In this document: piece by piece, positions 23,168 through 34,939 of the stretch
How positions within the stretch are numbered: the first letter of the stretch is position 1
How the letters are laid out: every line of letters begins with the position of its first letter
Source of the DNA: Papaver somniferum
Lineage: Eukaryota; Streptophyta; Magnoliopsida; Ranunculales; Papaveraceae
Assembly (NCBI RefSeq): GCF_003573695.1
Contig: NC_039359.1
Location: forward strand, 122,643,849 to 122,707,848
Direction of reading: 5' to 3'
Length of the DNA: 64,000 nt
Position numbers and translations under genes: made by a program
The notes under the pieces: generated by a model
Told to the model about the DNA's origin: nothing
Database searches by the model: none
Seen by the model: only the letters and a program-made list of their open reading frames with translations

Positions 23168-23938
23168 TAGGTGTATTAGATTAGAATCTATACGGATAAA
23201 AATAGATATTAGTTTGCCTGAATCTAGCGGATTTATAATGTTTCTTAAAAGAATCTTATAGATATATAATTTGGATTATATATCTATTAATTAGCTTTAT
23301 AGAAATTAAAGTGCATTACCAAATCGATATAATATAGTTGAGAAAACCAAGGTAGCCATTTTTCCCTTTTAGAAAATAAAATACATCCACAAATTGAGGT
23401 GGTGGGGGTAGTGGGTGATAGTAGTTGGTGGTGGAGGTGGTTGTTCTTGTTGTTAGTGGTGATCGGTGTTGGTGGTCAGTGGTGGTTGTTAACGGTGGTG
23501 GAGGTGTTGGTTGTTGGTGTGTGGCGACGGTTGTTGTTGGTGGCGGCGGTGGTTGTTGGTGTGTGGTGGTTGTTGGTGGCCGATGCGGTGATTTGGTAGT
23601 GGTGGTGGCGATGGTTGGTAGGTGGTGGTGGAAAAACATAGCATGATGTGATAGAAAAAAATTGTCCATAAGAATCCACCAAATTCTTGTGGTTTGGGTT
23701 GAGATTGATATGAGATAATAACACATATATTTTGCCTACAGATAATCCATATTTATCTTTGGCCCTTAACTATCCTAAGAAATCTTAAATGAATTGAATT
23801 CCATGGATATTTGTGGAATCTAAAACAATCCTAATTGAATATCATGGATATTTAATGATTCCTTACATATCCTAATTGAATACTTAGGAGTTTTTAGGAT
23901 TGTTAAATATCATTGTAAATCCTAATCCAACACACCCC
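23168..23938. mobile_element. Possible TIR (MITE-like) element
   Basis: The left end GGTGTATTAGATTAGAATCT pairs with the inverted right end (reverse complement GGGGTGTGTTGGATTAGGAT). The interior is AT-rich on both sides of a (TGG)-rich block, with no transposase. The short flanks do not give an unambiguous target duplication, so the superfamily is open. Confidence 0.5.
23397..23632 (+). repeat. GGT/GTT-rich simple repeat with G-quadruplex potential
   Basis: The plus strand is almost entirely T and G in imperfect TGG/TTG triplets with many GG tracts. The complementary strand encodes only low-complexity Thr/Pro/His reading frames, which I do not regard as genes. Confidence 0.85.
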
Positions 23939-24678
23939 GTAAGCTTTCAATTTTGGATTACCATCAGTACTCGTATAATAATCCAATTTTCAAAATAAAT
24001 TAGATGACCAAGAAAAGGGTAAACTTAAATGACTAAAGAAAAGTGTGTCTGGTGATTTTTCTTCTTCTTTCATTATTCGCATGGTCCAACACCGTAGAAG
24101 AAAGTCAAAAGAATGAACCCGACACAAGGACCTAACTGATGGGGCCAAAAATACATATAGTACTGTGAAGGGATTATCTACCGTAATCTATACCATCAAG
24201 GTGCAAAACAAAACAAGATTCGAGTGAGAACAAACAAAAAAGGTCAGCTTCACGTTGTGTGTCGACGAGAATGGCCAAATATCGACTATCCAAAAATCTT
24301 TGACACTTACGGATTACCTAATTTATTTATCATCAAAGAAGAGAACCCCAAAGTAAACGAAGGACTAGGTGTTTGCGGGGTCTGGTGGTTGGTTACTGGT
24401 GATGGCAGAGAAAAACCGCACACTGCCCTTTCTTGCTACATTGTTCAACCTAAACATGGAACATTGGTTATGAATTGATTAGGTTCTTCTGATAAATGCA
24501 TTGGCACCTCTACATTAGACTAGTGATACCAATAATACTATGAACTGATAATACTAGTGATAACAATCAATAATACTCAACAATGGATTGAGGTTAGACC
24601 TGTTGGAGTGTTGAAAATAGTATATATTTAGGGGGTGTTTGAATACCCAGAAGTAAAAAAAAATATTTCGTAAAACAA
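23939..24678. other. Intergenic, no supported gene
   Basis: An 84-codon ORF at 24224-24478 (MRTNKKGQLHVVC) has no recognisable family and no neighbour support. I leave it as unassigned sequence. Confidence 0.4.
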
Positions 24679-25144
24679 TAAGAGTCTGTTTGGTACAGTT
24701 TTTAAAAAGAAGGGTTAGTTGGGGATAAGTGCCGACATGGCTTTCCAATGATGTCGGCATGGTTGACGGATTGACGGCATTGAAAAGCCATGCTGGCATC
24801 TACAGTAAAATATCTCCCAATTAATTGTTCTTTGAAAAACAGCTTTTTATTTTTTAAAACAGAAAAAATAGAAAACAGGAGAAAATGCGTTTGGTAACGA
24901 CATTTTGAAAAATTGTTTTTTTTATTTGTTTTCAATTTTTGAAAAAAAATATGAAAACACCAAATTATTGTTTTCTTTGTTTTCTCTTTTTTCTTTTTTG
25001 TTCCTTCTTCTTCTTCTTTTAACAAAGTAAGAGATTGGAGGAATGACTGCAAGTGAATCATGAAATTTCTGTTTTTCCACTTTCAAAACTAAAGGAAAAC
25101 AGGATTTTCTTCTCCATACGATTTTAGGCCAAACAAGAATCTTA
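24679..25144. mobile_element. Possible short TIR element
   Basis: The left AAGAGTCTGTTTGGTAC is roughly the inverse of the right GGCCAAACAAGAATCTTAAG. The TGTTTGG-type end and the A/T-rich interior (poly-A and poly-T blocks) are MITE-like. Both ends are imperfect and no clear target duplication was seen. Confidence 0.35.
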
Positions 25145-25486
25145 AGACTAGAAATTCTTAATCGAATAAACCTCATGCACTTTTTTTTTTCCTTCGTCTC
25201 TTTTGTCTAGTTTCATAAGATTTGATTTTTGAGTAAACAAACTAGAAAGGGAAATGTAATGTATAGTAAAAAAACCCTAAAAAGATTAAAACAACAAGAA
25301 CAGACTACCACTGCCTTTAGCTCTCTCTGCAAATCTCAAAAATTTACCATGAAATCATTAACAATTAATGGGTAAAGTTAACGTTTCAAGTTTGTATTTG
25401 TGTTAAATTTTCTAGTAATGAATGTTGAATTCTGTCTGTATGACTATTAATGGTTGGAAATCTTGAATGTTTGATGTTATCATGTA

Positions 25487-25776
25487 CTCTCTCCGTTCTT
25501 TTTTAATAGGTTGGTTTTGTTTTTAGAGAAATTTAAAGAAATTAAGAGAATTAATCATTGAAAGTAGTCTCATGACACTTGTCAATAAAAGAAGTGAAGT
25601 GAAATGGTCCTCATGACACTTGTCATCAAAAGAAGTAAAGTGAAATGGTCCACATGACACTTGTCATCAAAAGAAGTTAAGAGAAAAATGGTCCCAGAAA
25701 ATTAAAATAACATTTGACTTTCCCAATTAGGAAACCAACCTATTTTTTCGAAACATTTAAAAATGAACGGAGGGAG
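25487..25776. mobile_element. Stowaway-type (Tc1/mariner) MITE
   Basis: The element is 290 bp, flanked by TA (25485-25486 and 25777-25778). It has terminal inverted repeats CTCTCTCCGTTC and GAACGGAGGGAG, continuing into an inverted AATAGGTTGGTTT / AAACCAACCTATT pair. It has no coding capacity. These features are diagnostic of Stowaway MITEs mobilised in trans by mariner-like transposases. Confidence 0.9.
25571..25694. repeat. Three 41-bp tandem repeats inside the MITE
   Basis: Units start CATGACACTTGTCA at 25571, 25612 and 25653 and share AAAAGAAG and AAATGGTCC. Confidence 0.85.
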
Positions 25777-26236
25777 TATCTTTTGTGTATTCAATTTTTT
25801 GTTTGTGTAAATGAATCTTTAATTCTATCTATAATAATTATAATAGTTAGTGATTACATGTTCTGATATTCATGTCGATGGAAACGAAAGAAAACGATAA
25901 GAAATTTACAAGATCAGTTTTCACATCTCTGTCGACAGAGAGCAAAAATTAAAAAATCGAAATAGTCAAAATAAATCATCGCCATGTCATAGTGGGATTG
26001 ATTGTGGGATTTTTTGGTGGGCTGAATAGAATTATTGTTGGGTTTAAGCTTCTCAAATTATGGGTGCCGGAGCACAACCCACATAATGTGCACCACAATG
26101 GTTCACTAAGAAATTTCACAAATAGCTTGGGATGGCCTTAAGAGTAGAAGATGCATCATTCACCGTGCTCAAAACTCTCTCGAAAGTAATTATGTTTGCA
26201 AAAGAAAACCCTGACCATTTACTCCAATTTTTTACG
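25777..26236. other. Intergenic, upstream of the F-box gene
   Basis: No gene or repeat was recognised. It should contain the promoter of the broken F-box gene. Confidence 0.4.
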
Positions 26237-26393
26237 ATGGAAAAGCATTGTCGGAGATCATTGGCAAACCTTCCGGAAGATGTAATTATCGTCATTCTCT
26301 TATGCTTACCGATAAGTTCAATCGTTAGATTTAGGTGCGTATGCAAGTCATGTATCAATCAGTTACTCACGAATTTATTATTGTTAACAAGAT
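26237..26393 (+). pseudogene. F-box gene, 5' part, disrupted
   Basis: From ATG 26237 (MEKHCRRSLANLPEDVIIVI) the frame encodes an F-box: LPEDVI, ILLCLPISSIVRFRCVCKSC. F-box proteins bind SKP1 in SCF ubiquitin ligases. An upstream in-frame ATG at 26132 exists, but the short start fits the usual layout, with the F-box near residue 10. At 26394 the Tat element begins and a stop falls 3 nt into the LTR. The frame resumes at 35413, so the gene was split by insertion. Confidence 0.8.
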
Positions 26394-26865
26394 TGTAGTT
26401 GCAGGAAATCCTACACTACACCCCTCACAAGATTTCATTAACATTCAACTCATTTTTGGATTAACAATCTTAATTTTATTGATGAATCTTTGAACATTCT
26501 TACAAGAAAAGATAAAGGGATTAATAACAACAACCACTCTTGATTTTCTCTCTCCTAATTGTTTTTTATTCCTCTCTCTAAAAAGATCTCTCCCTTCCTT
26601 ACAACTGATCGGCTCTTTATATAGAATTTTTCATAGTGGATGACAGCTAATCCATCCTTTATTTTTGGATTTGTCTTGCGGCACTTTCGCGAGCTTACAA
26701 ATGTTGATTTCGCAAGTCTTCTAATCTTCGGAAAATCGTCATACCTTTCTTAATTTGAAGATGATATTATCTGTTATGTCGTTTCTGAGATCATTCTGCG
26801 ACGCTTTCGCAATATGTTGTTAATAGTTTCGCATTCATATTGTTGTTGCGAGATTCTGATCCTAC
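26394..26865 (-). repeat. Tat element 3' LTR
   Basis: It is bounded by TGTAGTTGCAGG and GATCCTACA on the plus strand. On the minus strand the purine tract TGAGAAGAGGCAAGA directly precedes it. Confidence 0.92.
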
Positions 26866-27301
26866 ATCTTGCCTCTTCTCATGTCTTCTCTGCGAAGGAG
26901 AGAATGATATGAGAAATGCCGCAGCTACTCATCTTCTCACATTCTTCTATGATGAATCTTTTACACGTATCTTTCCTTCCGTTTATTTTTTGACACGTCT
27001 TTGCAACCGTTATTTCTTAACCGTTCACGTCTTCTCTTCACATTAAATGTGGTTACCTTCTTGGGAAACTTCTTCTATATATATTCTTCTAATCCTTTTT
27101 TTTTTTTACTTTCTCTTCATCATCCCTGCAACTTCATTGTTCTTCTGCAAATTCCGCCATTGCAACTTTTTCTTATTTCTTCTTCTTTCAATCTTTTTAA
27201 TTTCTTCTTCATCTCAATACTATTCCCTCTGTAGATCTTCACTGTTCGTAACTTTCTTCCTTTTTAATTTTTACGAATTAATCTTCCTGCTGGTGTTTTC
27301 C

Positions 27302-29444
27302 ATGGATTCATCGTGGTTAGTTTTCTTTTTTCTTTCTTATGGGTTTTGCTGAAACTGATCTTGCTTACTGCCTTATTTGATGTTGTTTATGTGATTCCCA
27401 TACTGTTGTTATTTCATCAAAAACGCCTCTAACACCAAATTTACGGTTCATAACCCTAATATTCCCAAATCGCATCATAAGGTTGTTGTAAACAAAAGAA
27501 AGTCTGTGGATCATAAGGTATTAAGAAACATTATTCTTTTCTAATAACAATATTGTTGCCTCTGTTTCTTATCTGGATTGTGATTCGCAGGGTGATAAGG
27601 ATGCCAACAAACCTCTCAAGAAATCTCGCCACCTCAAAACCGTTGAAACCTCTGTTCCATTTCACTTACTTATCCCTTCAAAATCTCATGTGACATCTTC
27701 GCAAGTTAAACCATTATCTCCAATTCGCGAAAAGGTTTCCTCAGATTTCATCCCTTCAACTGACCTTTCAATGATTGAAACCCCCCTTATTAATCCTTCT
27801 ATGAATGAAACTTCTTCTCCTCCTATTGATAATGTTTCCCAACCTTCTATCATTGCCAGTTCTCTACCTGAGCCTCTTCCTTTTTCGAAAGAAACTGTGG
27901 AAGGAATAGATATTGCTTTCAAAGTTTTGTCTGAGGTCCTGGATGATGTTAAGAAGTCTCCCATTGATCCTGTCAAGTCTGGTGTTTGCGAAATTCTGAG
28001 TAAGTATTTTGGCTCTGACAGAGCTGCTTCGCAAACAACTTTGGAAAAAGAGGTTGAAACCTTGAATAAGAATCTCCAAATGATGACTTTAGAGTGTAAT
28101 GCTCTTCGTCTCGAAAATCAAAAGCTCCAGAATGTTTCGCTGGATCGCGACAATCTTCGCAAGAAAAATGATGAACTGAGAGGTATGATTTCCTTATATT
28201 TGTATTCAATTTGTCTTTCTAATGATTTTATCCTTCCCATATTTAATTGTCCTTGAAATCCCTTTTTCGCATGTTAAGCCTTAAACCAGAAACGAATAAT
28301 GGAGATATATCAATTTGAATCTGCTGTTGAAGAAGCCCGTGTTGATAAAGAGATTTTGACGGATCAATATAACCAATTAGATAACCTTTATTCATACTCT
28401 GTTGATCATATAAATAATCTTACCAGTGAAAATACCCAATTAGTTCAGAGTCAAAATTTATTAAGTAATGAAATATCTCGCCTCTCTTATTCTTTAACTA
28501 AAGTTAATCTAGGGATGGAAACTTTATCAGATGAGAATAAAACTCTATCTCAAGAGAAGCGAACTTTTTTAAACAAGATGGCGATATCTTCACAACAACT
28601 TAGCATCCTTCAAAGTCATCTATCGCTGAAAGAGATACACTCATTCAAGGTAGAATAGCTTTCCAAAGAAAAATGCCTTTCTTATTTCTAAAGAGAAAAA
28701 TCTTCAGTCTCGACTTAAAGGTTTAGTTGGAGATAAATTCGATGATGCGATGGACCGTTGGGAGAATAGTTGTCTGACCTTGATTCAACACCTTATTTCG
28801 CAAAAGAAAGGTAGTCATAACAGTTTGACTTCCTTAACTATCTTTTCTTTGTCATACCTTTTTGAGTTCTTCATCTTACTGAAATTTTGTATTCTACTTT
28901 TCGCAGAGTCTGAGAAAAATCTTCATTCCTCCATTTCTGTTTTGGAGGCTAAATATGCCAAAATTCAAAAGAAAATGCACTACTCGTCTATGTCCTTACT
29001 GGTTCTCGCGACCGAGCAGAAAGAAGACTTGATTATCTAGCTTACTTTAAGGATATTCAAGATAGGAATCATCAGAGAGCACTTCTTCGTCAAGTTCATC
29101 TCCGGGCTGAAGTTCTTGTGAATGATATTTTATTGTCCAAATCTCTTCCTCCTACATCAATCGAACCTTTGGAAGTAGATGATGATGAAATTCCTCGTCC
29201 TGCTGACAGTGATTATGATTATGAAAGTGGTGGAGAGAATAGTCTTTTGGAAGATGAAGAAGAGATCCCTTCTAAGGAAGCAACTGCTGGTGCTAATCAA
29301 GATGGAAGCGAAAAAGAAGTCCCTCTCAAAGAAATTATTGTTGGTGAAGATCAGAATCGAAATGAAGAAAAGGCTGGTGATAATGAGAACATTGGCGAAG
29401 AGCGTCCATTGTCTCCTTCTACTGGAATTAATACTGAAGCATGA
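27302..29444 (+). CDS. Antisense ORF (aORF) of the Tat element, spliced coiled-coil protein
   Basis: It reads opposite to pol, downstream of integrase. Supported exons: about 27420-27517 (TKFTVHNPNIPKSHHK), then 27591-28182 after a TTCGCAG acceptor at 27590, then 28279-28649, then a stretch around 28708-28810, then 28907 to the stop at 29442-29444. The junctions 27517/27591, 28182/28279 and 28810/28907 are good GT-AG pairs; the first two keep the frame. A possible first exon begins at ATG 27302. Near 28650 and 29000 the frame shifts, so this copy is at least partly decayed. The product has a Ser/Thr/Pro-rich N-terminus, a long coiled coil (LEKEVETLNKNLQMM, ENQKLQN, ISRLSYSLTKVN) and an acidic C-terminus (DDDEIPRPADSDYDYESGGE). 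Extra antisense ORFs are known in Tat-clade elements; their function is not established. Confidence 0.7.
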
Positions 29445-30700
29445 GCTTCTTATCTTGTTCTATCTTCTTGAACTGTTTCATCTTTATTATTTCATGCGAA
29501 TAATATTCTTCAACCAACTTTGGAATTAATTTTCTCTTTTAGTATTTTGCTGGCGAGAAAGATAATGCCTCTTGTTTACTGATTCCCATACTTGCCTCTC
29601 ATTATCTTTCTTGCGAGAAATGATCTGTTATGAATACTTATAAAATATTTTGTTTTGTCATGTGGTCTTATTTTTCCTTCCTAATTAAAGGTCTTATTAT
29701 GCCACCTCTTGTCATTGCGACAAAATCGCAGGACGTCCTTGCATTTTCATGCAAAAACCCATTGATCTTGCCTTAACTTTTTCTTTTGTATTTGCCTCTT
29801 CAGGATGTTGCGACAATATGACAGGCCTAAATATTCTTGCGAAAATAAAGCCCCATGACATTGCCGTCTTGCGACGAAATCGCAGGACGTCTTCGCACTT
29901 TCATGCGAAAACCCATTGATCTCGTCTTATCTTTCTTTTGTATTATTGCCTCTTCAGGATTGGCACAAATATGACAAGCCTTAATACCCTTGCGAGTAAA
30001 AAGCCTCATGACATTTGCGTCTTAAGACACTTATCAGCTCCCTAATGGAGGGTGCCGCCCTTATCTCCCCCTGGTTGCCCCTTCAAGGAGGCGTACTCTA
30101 CCATACAAGGTTAGCTCCTCCCATCCAGTCTTAACAACAACCAGTTGTTTTCGCAGCCTCTTATCCCTTTTACCTATAGGGCTTATGGTTACGAGACTGC
30201 ACCCTAAGTGGGGTTTTCTTCGGGAGTGCAGTATAAGCCAAGACTTGTCAAGAATGGCAAGGTACGCTCCAGACGCCCCTGGCACTCTTGACTCAACCGT
30301 GTACCTCGGCGCCTTGATCAGATTCTGCACTCCTTGGGAGAGTCCTTATTACCTTAGTCGCCCAACCTAAGTCATATGCTTAAGCTGAGAATCCAAGGTG
30401 CCTCTCCCGGATGGGCTTTATTGACCCCAAATCTCCATGACTCAGGTTCCGGGGCGGTGTAGCCTTTCCCTGAGCCATGCAACAGGTACCCCCTTATATG
30501 ACGTACTTTAGGTCTTACATTTGCCTCTTGCGAAATTTTATTCGCGAACTAGGGTGTACGCCATAAAGGTTCGCCCCTTTCTTTTATGTCATTGTTCTAT
30601 GATTATCTCTGCGAAAGTTTCGCACATCATGATCTTGTTTTGATATGAATAATCTCGCAACTATTATTCATTGAATGTTTATTCAGTCCATAACTTCTCA
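29445..30700. other. Noncoding spacer of the Tat element
   Basis: It lies between the antisense ORF and the end of integrase. It holds a two-copy tandem repeat (29717-30022) and a GC-richer block (30030-30540) without a supported ORF. The short frames here are not conserved-looking. Confidence 0.5.
29717..30022. repeat. Two-copy 154-bp tandem repeat
   Basis: Units start GCGACAAAATCGCAGGACGT (29717) and GCGACGAAATCGCAGGACGT (29871). They share CCCATTGATCT, TTGCCTCTTCAGGAT and a terminal CATGACAT. The GCGA/TCGC motifs are also enriched across this element. Confidence 0.85.
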
Positions 30701-33700
30701 AAGCTTCTTATGGATAATATCTTTAAGTACAATCTGTTCCATGGTCTGTCAAGTCTATGACCAACATCTCTACCTTCTGGATCCATTAATTTATAAGCTC
30801 TGTCCAACTATCTCCTTAATGATGTAAGGTCCATCCCATTTTTTCGCTAACTTTCCACCATTTTCTCGCTGATATATTGGTGTCTCTCGCAGAACTAAAT
30901 CTCCTGGTTGAAATTCGCGTACTTTGACACGTTTATTATATTCTCGGGCTAATCTTCGCTGATAATTCTCCATATGTTGTAAACTTTCTCTTTTTCTTCT
31001 AATTCATCAAGTTTGCTTAAGATCAAACCCGCACTAAGATTTTTCTCCCAAGCTTCTCTCTTTGTGTCGGAATAACAACTTCTGTTGGTAACACCGCTTC
31101 AACTCCGTATGTTAAAAAAAAGGTGACATTCCAGTAGCTTCTCTCTAGTTGTGTTATAAGCCCATACTGCATTATGTACTTGTTCGCACCATCTATGATG
31201 TCCTTCTAATTTCTTCTTTAATATATCTGCAATTGTTTTGTTTGTTGCCTCTGCCTCCCATTAGCTTGTGGATACAAAGGAGTAGACTTTCCACATTTTA
31301 TCTTAAATGCATTAAGTAACATTTCTATGTTCTGTCCTTCAAACTGTTTCCCATTATCAGATACCAACTGCGCAGGAATTCCGAATCTGCAAATGATATT
31401 TTCGAATATGAATGTAAAGATATCTTTGTCGCGAATATGCTGTACTGCCTTACTTCTGTCCATTTTGTGAAATAATCTGTTGCGACTATTAAGTATCTTC
31501 TTTGTCCAGATCCTGGTAAAAATGGCCCCACAATATCTAAGCCCCACTTTCCAAAAGGCCACACTGGTTGAAGATGACAATGGTGCTCCAGGTGCATGTA
31601 TTTTCTTTCCGTGCCGCTGACAATCTTCGCAACGTCTTGATATTTGTTTTGCATCTTCGTGCATGTATGGCCAGTAATAGCCTTGCATTTTTGCTCTATG
31701 TGCCAAAGATCTTCCCCCGCTATGATTGCCAGCATCCCCACTATGTAACATTTTTAGCACCTTTTTCTCCTTCTCTCGTGTCAAACATCTGAGTGATGGT
31801 CCATTAAAGGATTTTCGGTATAGCAGCCCATCTCTTAATTCATAATTTGTTGCGCGGCTTTTTAACTTGTGTGCTTCCAATCTATTTCTTGGTGTTTCTC
31901 CTTTCGCCAAATATGCATGAAGTTCTGTTCTCCAATCTGCGATATTGTTCGTTTGTTCTTCTTCTCCACCTTCTATCATCATTACGTTCACTTCTTCTTC
32001 TTCTTTATTGATTGATGGTGACAGAAGTGTCTGTATTTTTATGCATCTCGCAGTTGGATCTGTCATCATGCTTGAGATGAAAGCAAAAGCGTCTGCGAGT
32101 CTGTTATCCTTCCTTGAAATGTGCCTCCATTTTATTTGGGATTTTCGCTGACAATTCTTCAACGAGCTTCTTGTATTTCTTCAAGGATGGTTCATTTGTA
32201 GTGTACTCTCCCTTTATTTGGCGAATAACTAGCTGCAATCACTAGTGATCCTGGCATTTTCTAGTTTCATTTCTATTGCGAACTTTAAGGCATGTATCAC
32301 AGCTTCATATTCCGTTTCGTTATTAGTGGATGCGAATTCCAATCTGAATGAAAAAGCCATCTTCGCTCCTTCTGGCGAAATTAAAACAATTCCAACCCAT
32401 TCCTCCATTTGATGATCCATCTACCAATATCTCCCATCTATTTGGTTCTGTTAATAAGTCTTTTGGATCTCCATGTTCTTCTTCTATATCCATCATCTCT
32501 CCACCGCTTCATCATCTTCTAAAGGAAATTCTGCTAAGAAATCTGCGACAACTTGTGATTTTGGTGAAGAAATATTCATATTTGATTCAAAGTCCTACTT
32601 GTGCATTCCATCTCTCCACCCTACCTGATCTTTTGAATTCTTCATCACTGATTCAATTGGTACTTTTGTTAGCACCTTATTTGTGTGCTTGAAAATATAT
32701 GCGAATTTAAATGCGGCGTATACTAATGCTAAATTAGCTTCTCAATCTTTGATAATTCTCTCTGCAGCGTTAAAGTTTTGCTGATGTAATAAATGGGCTT
32801 TTCCACTCCTGCGTCGTTCGCAATAACACAGCGCTTAAAGCATGTGATGTTGTCGCAAGATAGATCAATAGTTCTTCTCCTGGTTCTGCCTTTTGTAAAA
32901 TATATGTATTCATAAGGTGTTCTTTGATCCCTTGAAAAGATTTTTCACATTCATCAGTCCATTTGAATTTCGCACCCTTCTTGAGTATATTGAAAAAATT
33001 TACATTTGTCTGATGATCGCGAAATGAATCTTCCTAGCGAAGCTAAAAGTCCGTTCAATTTTTGTACATCTTTACGTTGCTGGTGTTGGCATGTCACGAA
33101 CTGCTTGTACTTTTCTGGATCAACTTGTATTCCTTCTTTGATACAATGTAGCCTAAAATTTTCCCGATGCAACCCAAAAATGCATTTTTCAGGTTCAGTT
33201 TAATGTTATAATGCCGCATGTTCAAAAATCTCCCTCAAATCTTGTACATGATCTTTGGCTTCTTTACTCTTACTAACATGTCATCCACGTACACTCTAAT
33301 GTTTTGTGTATCCATTTCGCGAACACCTTCTCTACCATTCTTTGATACGTTGCTCCTGCATTTCGCAAACCAAACGACATTTTTGTATAACAGTATAAAC
33401 CTCTTGGACCGAAAAAAGCAGTATGCTCTTGATCTTCTTCAGCAAGAGGGATTTGGTTATAACCTTTGTACCCATCTAAAGAAGACACTCTATCATTTCT
33501 CGCTGCTGATTCAACCATTTGAGCAATATCCGGCAATGGAAAACTATCTTTAGGGCAAGCCTTGTTTAAATCAGTAAAATCTATGCAAATTCTTATCCCT
33601 TTATTTTTCTTTGGAACAACAACCATGTTTACTATCCATTCTGGGTATTTAGCTTCTCTTATAATTCCCGCCTCAAGCATTTTCTGTAATTCTTCTTCTA

Positions 33701-34904
33701 TTTGAGGATGGTAGGTCGTTGCGGTTTTTCTTATTCTCTGTTTAAATTGTCTCACATTCTTGTTAATCTCCAACTTATGACATGCAATTGACGGATCTAT
33801 TCCAGGTAGCTCATCCATGCTCCCCGGGAAAATATCTTTATATTCTCGCAAAAGATTGACAGTTCTTTCTTCCTCTTCTGCATCCATCTTGGTTCCAGTC
33901 CTCAATATTAGGGGTTCTTCTATAGTCCCAACATTTACTTCTTTTGTTGGTTCTGCCACAGTGTAACTGGCCTTGGGTTCTCCCATTGGTGTTGTCTCTT
34001 TTATCATCTTCGCAGGTCCATCTCCTTCCTCCGAAATTTCGATGGGTATTCCTTTACCTTCTTTTGCTCTTATCATGTACACTCTAAATTCTTCTTCTTT
34101 CTTTGCCTCCTTTGCTATTTTTCTGCGAAATTGTCGCTTTTTTGCTCGTCCTTCATAATGCTTTACTTCAATTTGATAACATAATTTCGCATTGTCAATA
34201 TCTCCTCTAATCTCACCTACTCCATTTGGCATGGGGAACCTGATGCATTGATGCAACGTTGATGCTACAGCTTTAATTGCGTGTATCCATGGCCTCCCCA
34301 ACAACATGTTATATGGTGATTTCATATCCACTACGCATAGTGTCACTTGTGTTTCGATCTCTCCTAGTGGAATTCGCACCACTATTTCTCCTTTAGGTTT
34401 TGTTGTGGATTTTCCAAAGCCATGAACAAGATATGTTGAACAAGACATTTCTTCATCTTTGAATCCCATTCCTTTGAACGCATGATAGAATATTATATCC
34501 ATCGAACTTCCTGTATCGACTAAAGTTCTGTTCAATATCCATTCTTCCGTGGATTTTGTTGTTGTCCCCTTCTCTTTTCGTGTAATAGGTACTGTAATAA
34601 CCAATGGAGATGTGTGGCTCAAATTTTATTTTGGTATTTCTGCTGCCATGAATGTGATTTTTTGCTTTTCCCAATCTTTCAAGGGTGATGTCTTTTCTAC
34701 CGCCATAACCTTCCTTCCTTCAAAATCTCGTTTATGTATCCTTCCTTTGATGTTTTCATGGAATTCATTAACCATTGTTTTTGTTATCATATTACACTCC
34801 AATCTTTTGCCATCTTCATTGACTCTAATCATTTTTCTTTTAACTGGTTCACTGATTTGTTTAATCACTTTCTTGATTTGAACAATAATAACAACAACCT
34901 TCAA
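30701..34904 (-). pseudogene. Tat pol polyprotein remnant (PR-RT-RH-aRH-INT)
   Basis: Reading down the minus strand: protease at 34622-34200 (LVDTGSSMDIIF active site, YNMLLGRPWIHA); reverse transcriptase at 33700-33273 (VVVPKKNKGIRICIDFTDLN, FPLPDIAQMV, MSFGLRNAGATYQRM), with YVDDM read in a shifted frame at about 33285; palm/RNase H linker at 33172-32954 (LNGLLASLGRFISRSSDKCK); a second RNase H at 32420-32229 (ASTNNETEYEAVIHAL); integrase at 32162-31218 (zinc finger H-H-C-C around GNHSGGRSLAHR and CEDCQRHG, then core LVSDNGKQFEGQ); and an integrase C-terminal piece at 30973-30791 (FQPGDLVLRETP, KLAKKWDGPYIIKEI). The paired RNase H arrangement points to Tat. Frameshifts or stops near 33270, 32950, 32200 and 31210 make it a pseudogene. 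Confidence 0.92.
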
Positions 34905-34920
34905 CTTTCAACCTTTAGTC

Positions 34921-34936
34921 CCTGTTTCTAGCGCCA
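34921..34936 (-). other. Tat primer binding site
   Basis: On the minus strand TGGCGCTAGAAACAGG lies 3 nt inside the 5' LTR. It starts with the same TGGCGC as B1. The tRNA beyond the first six bases is not certain. Confidence 0.65.
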
Positions 34937-34939
34937 TTA

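Noticed and set aside
23316..23726. Minus-strand Thr/Pro/His-rich ORFs
   Set aside because: They are translations of the GGT-rich simple repeat on the other strand; no domain, and low complexity throughout.
24224..24478. 84-codon plus-strand ORF
   Set aside because: No family resemblance, no splice support, no neighbour context. Kept only as unassigned sequence.
26866..30700. A host coiled-coil gene captured between two LTRs
   Set aside because: Considered for the antisense ORF, but its place between integrase and the 3' LTR matches known Tat-type extra ORFs, so an element gene is more likely.
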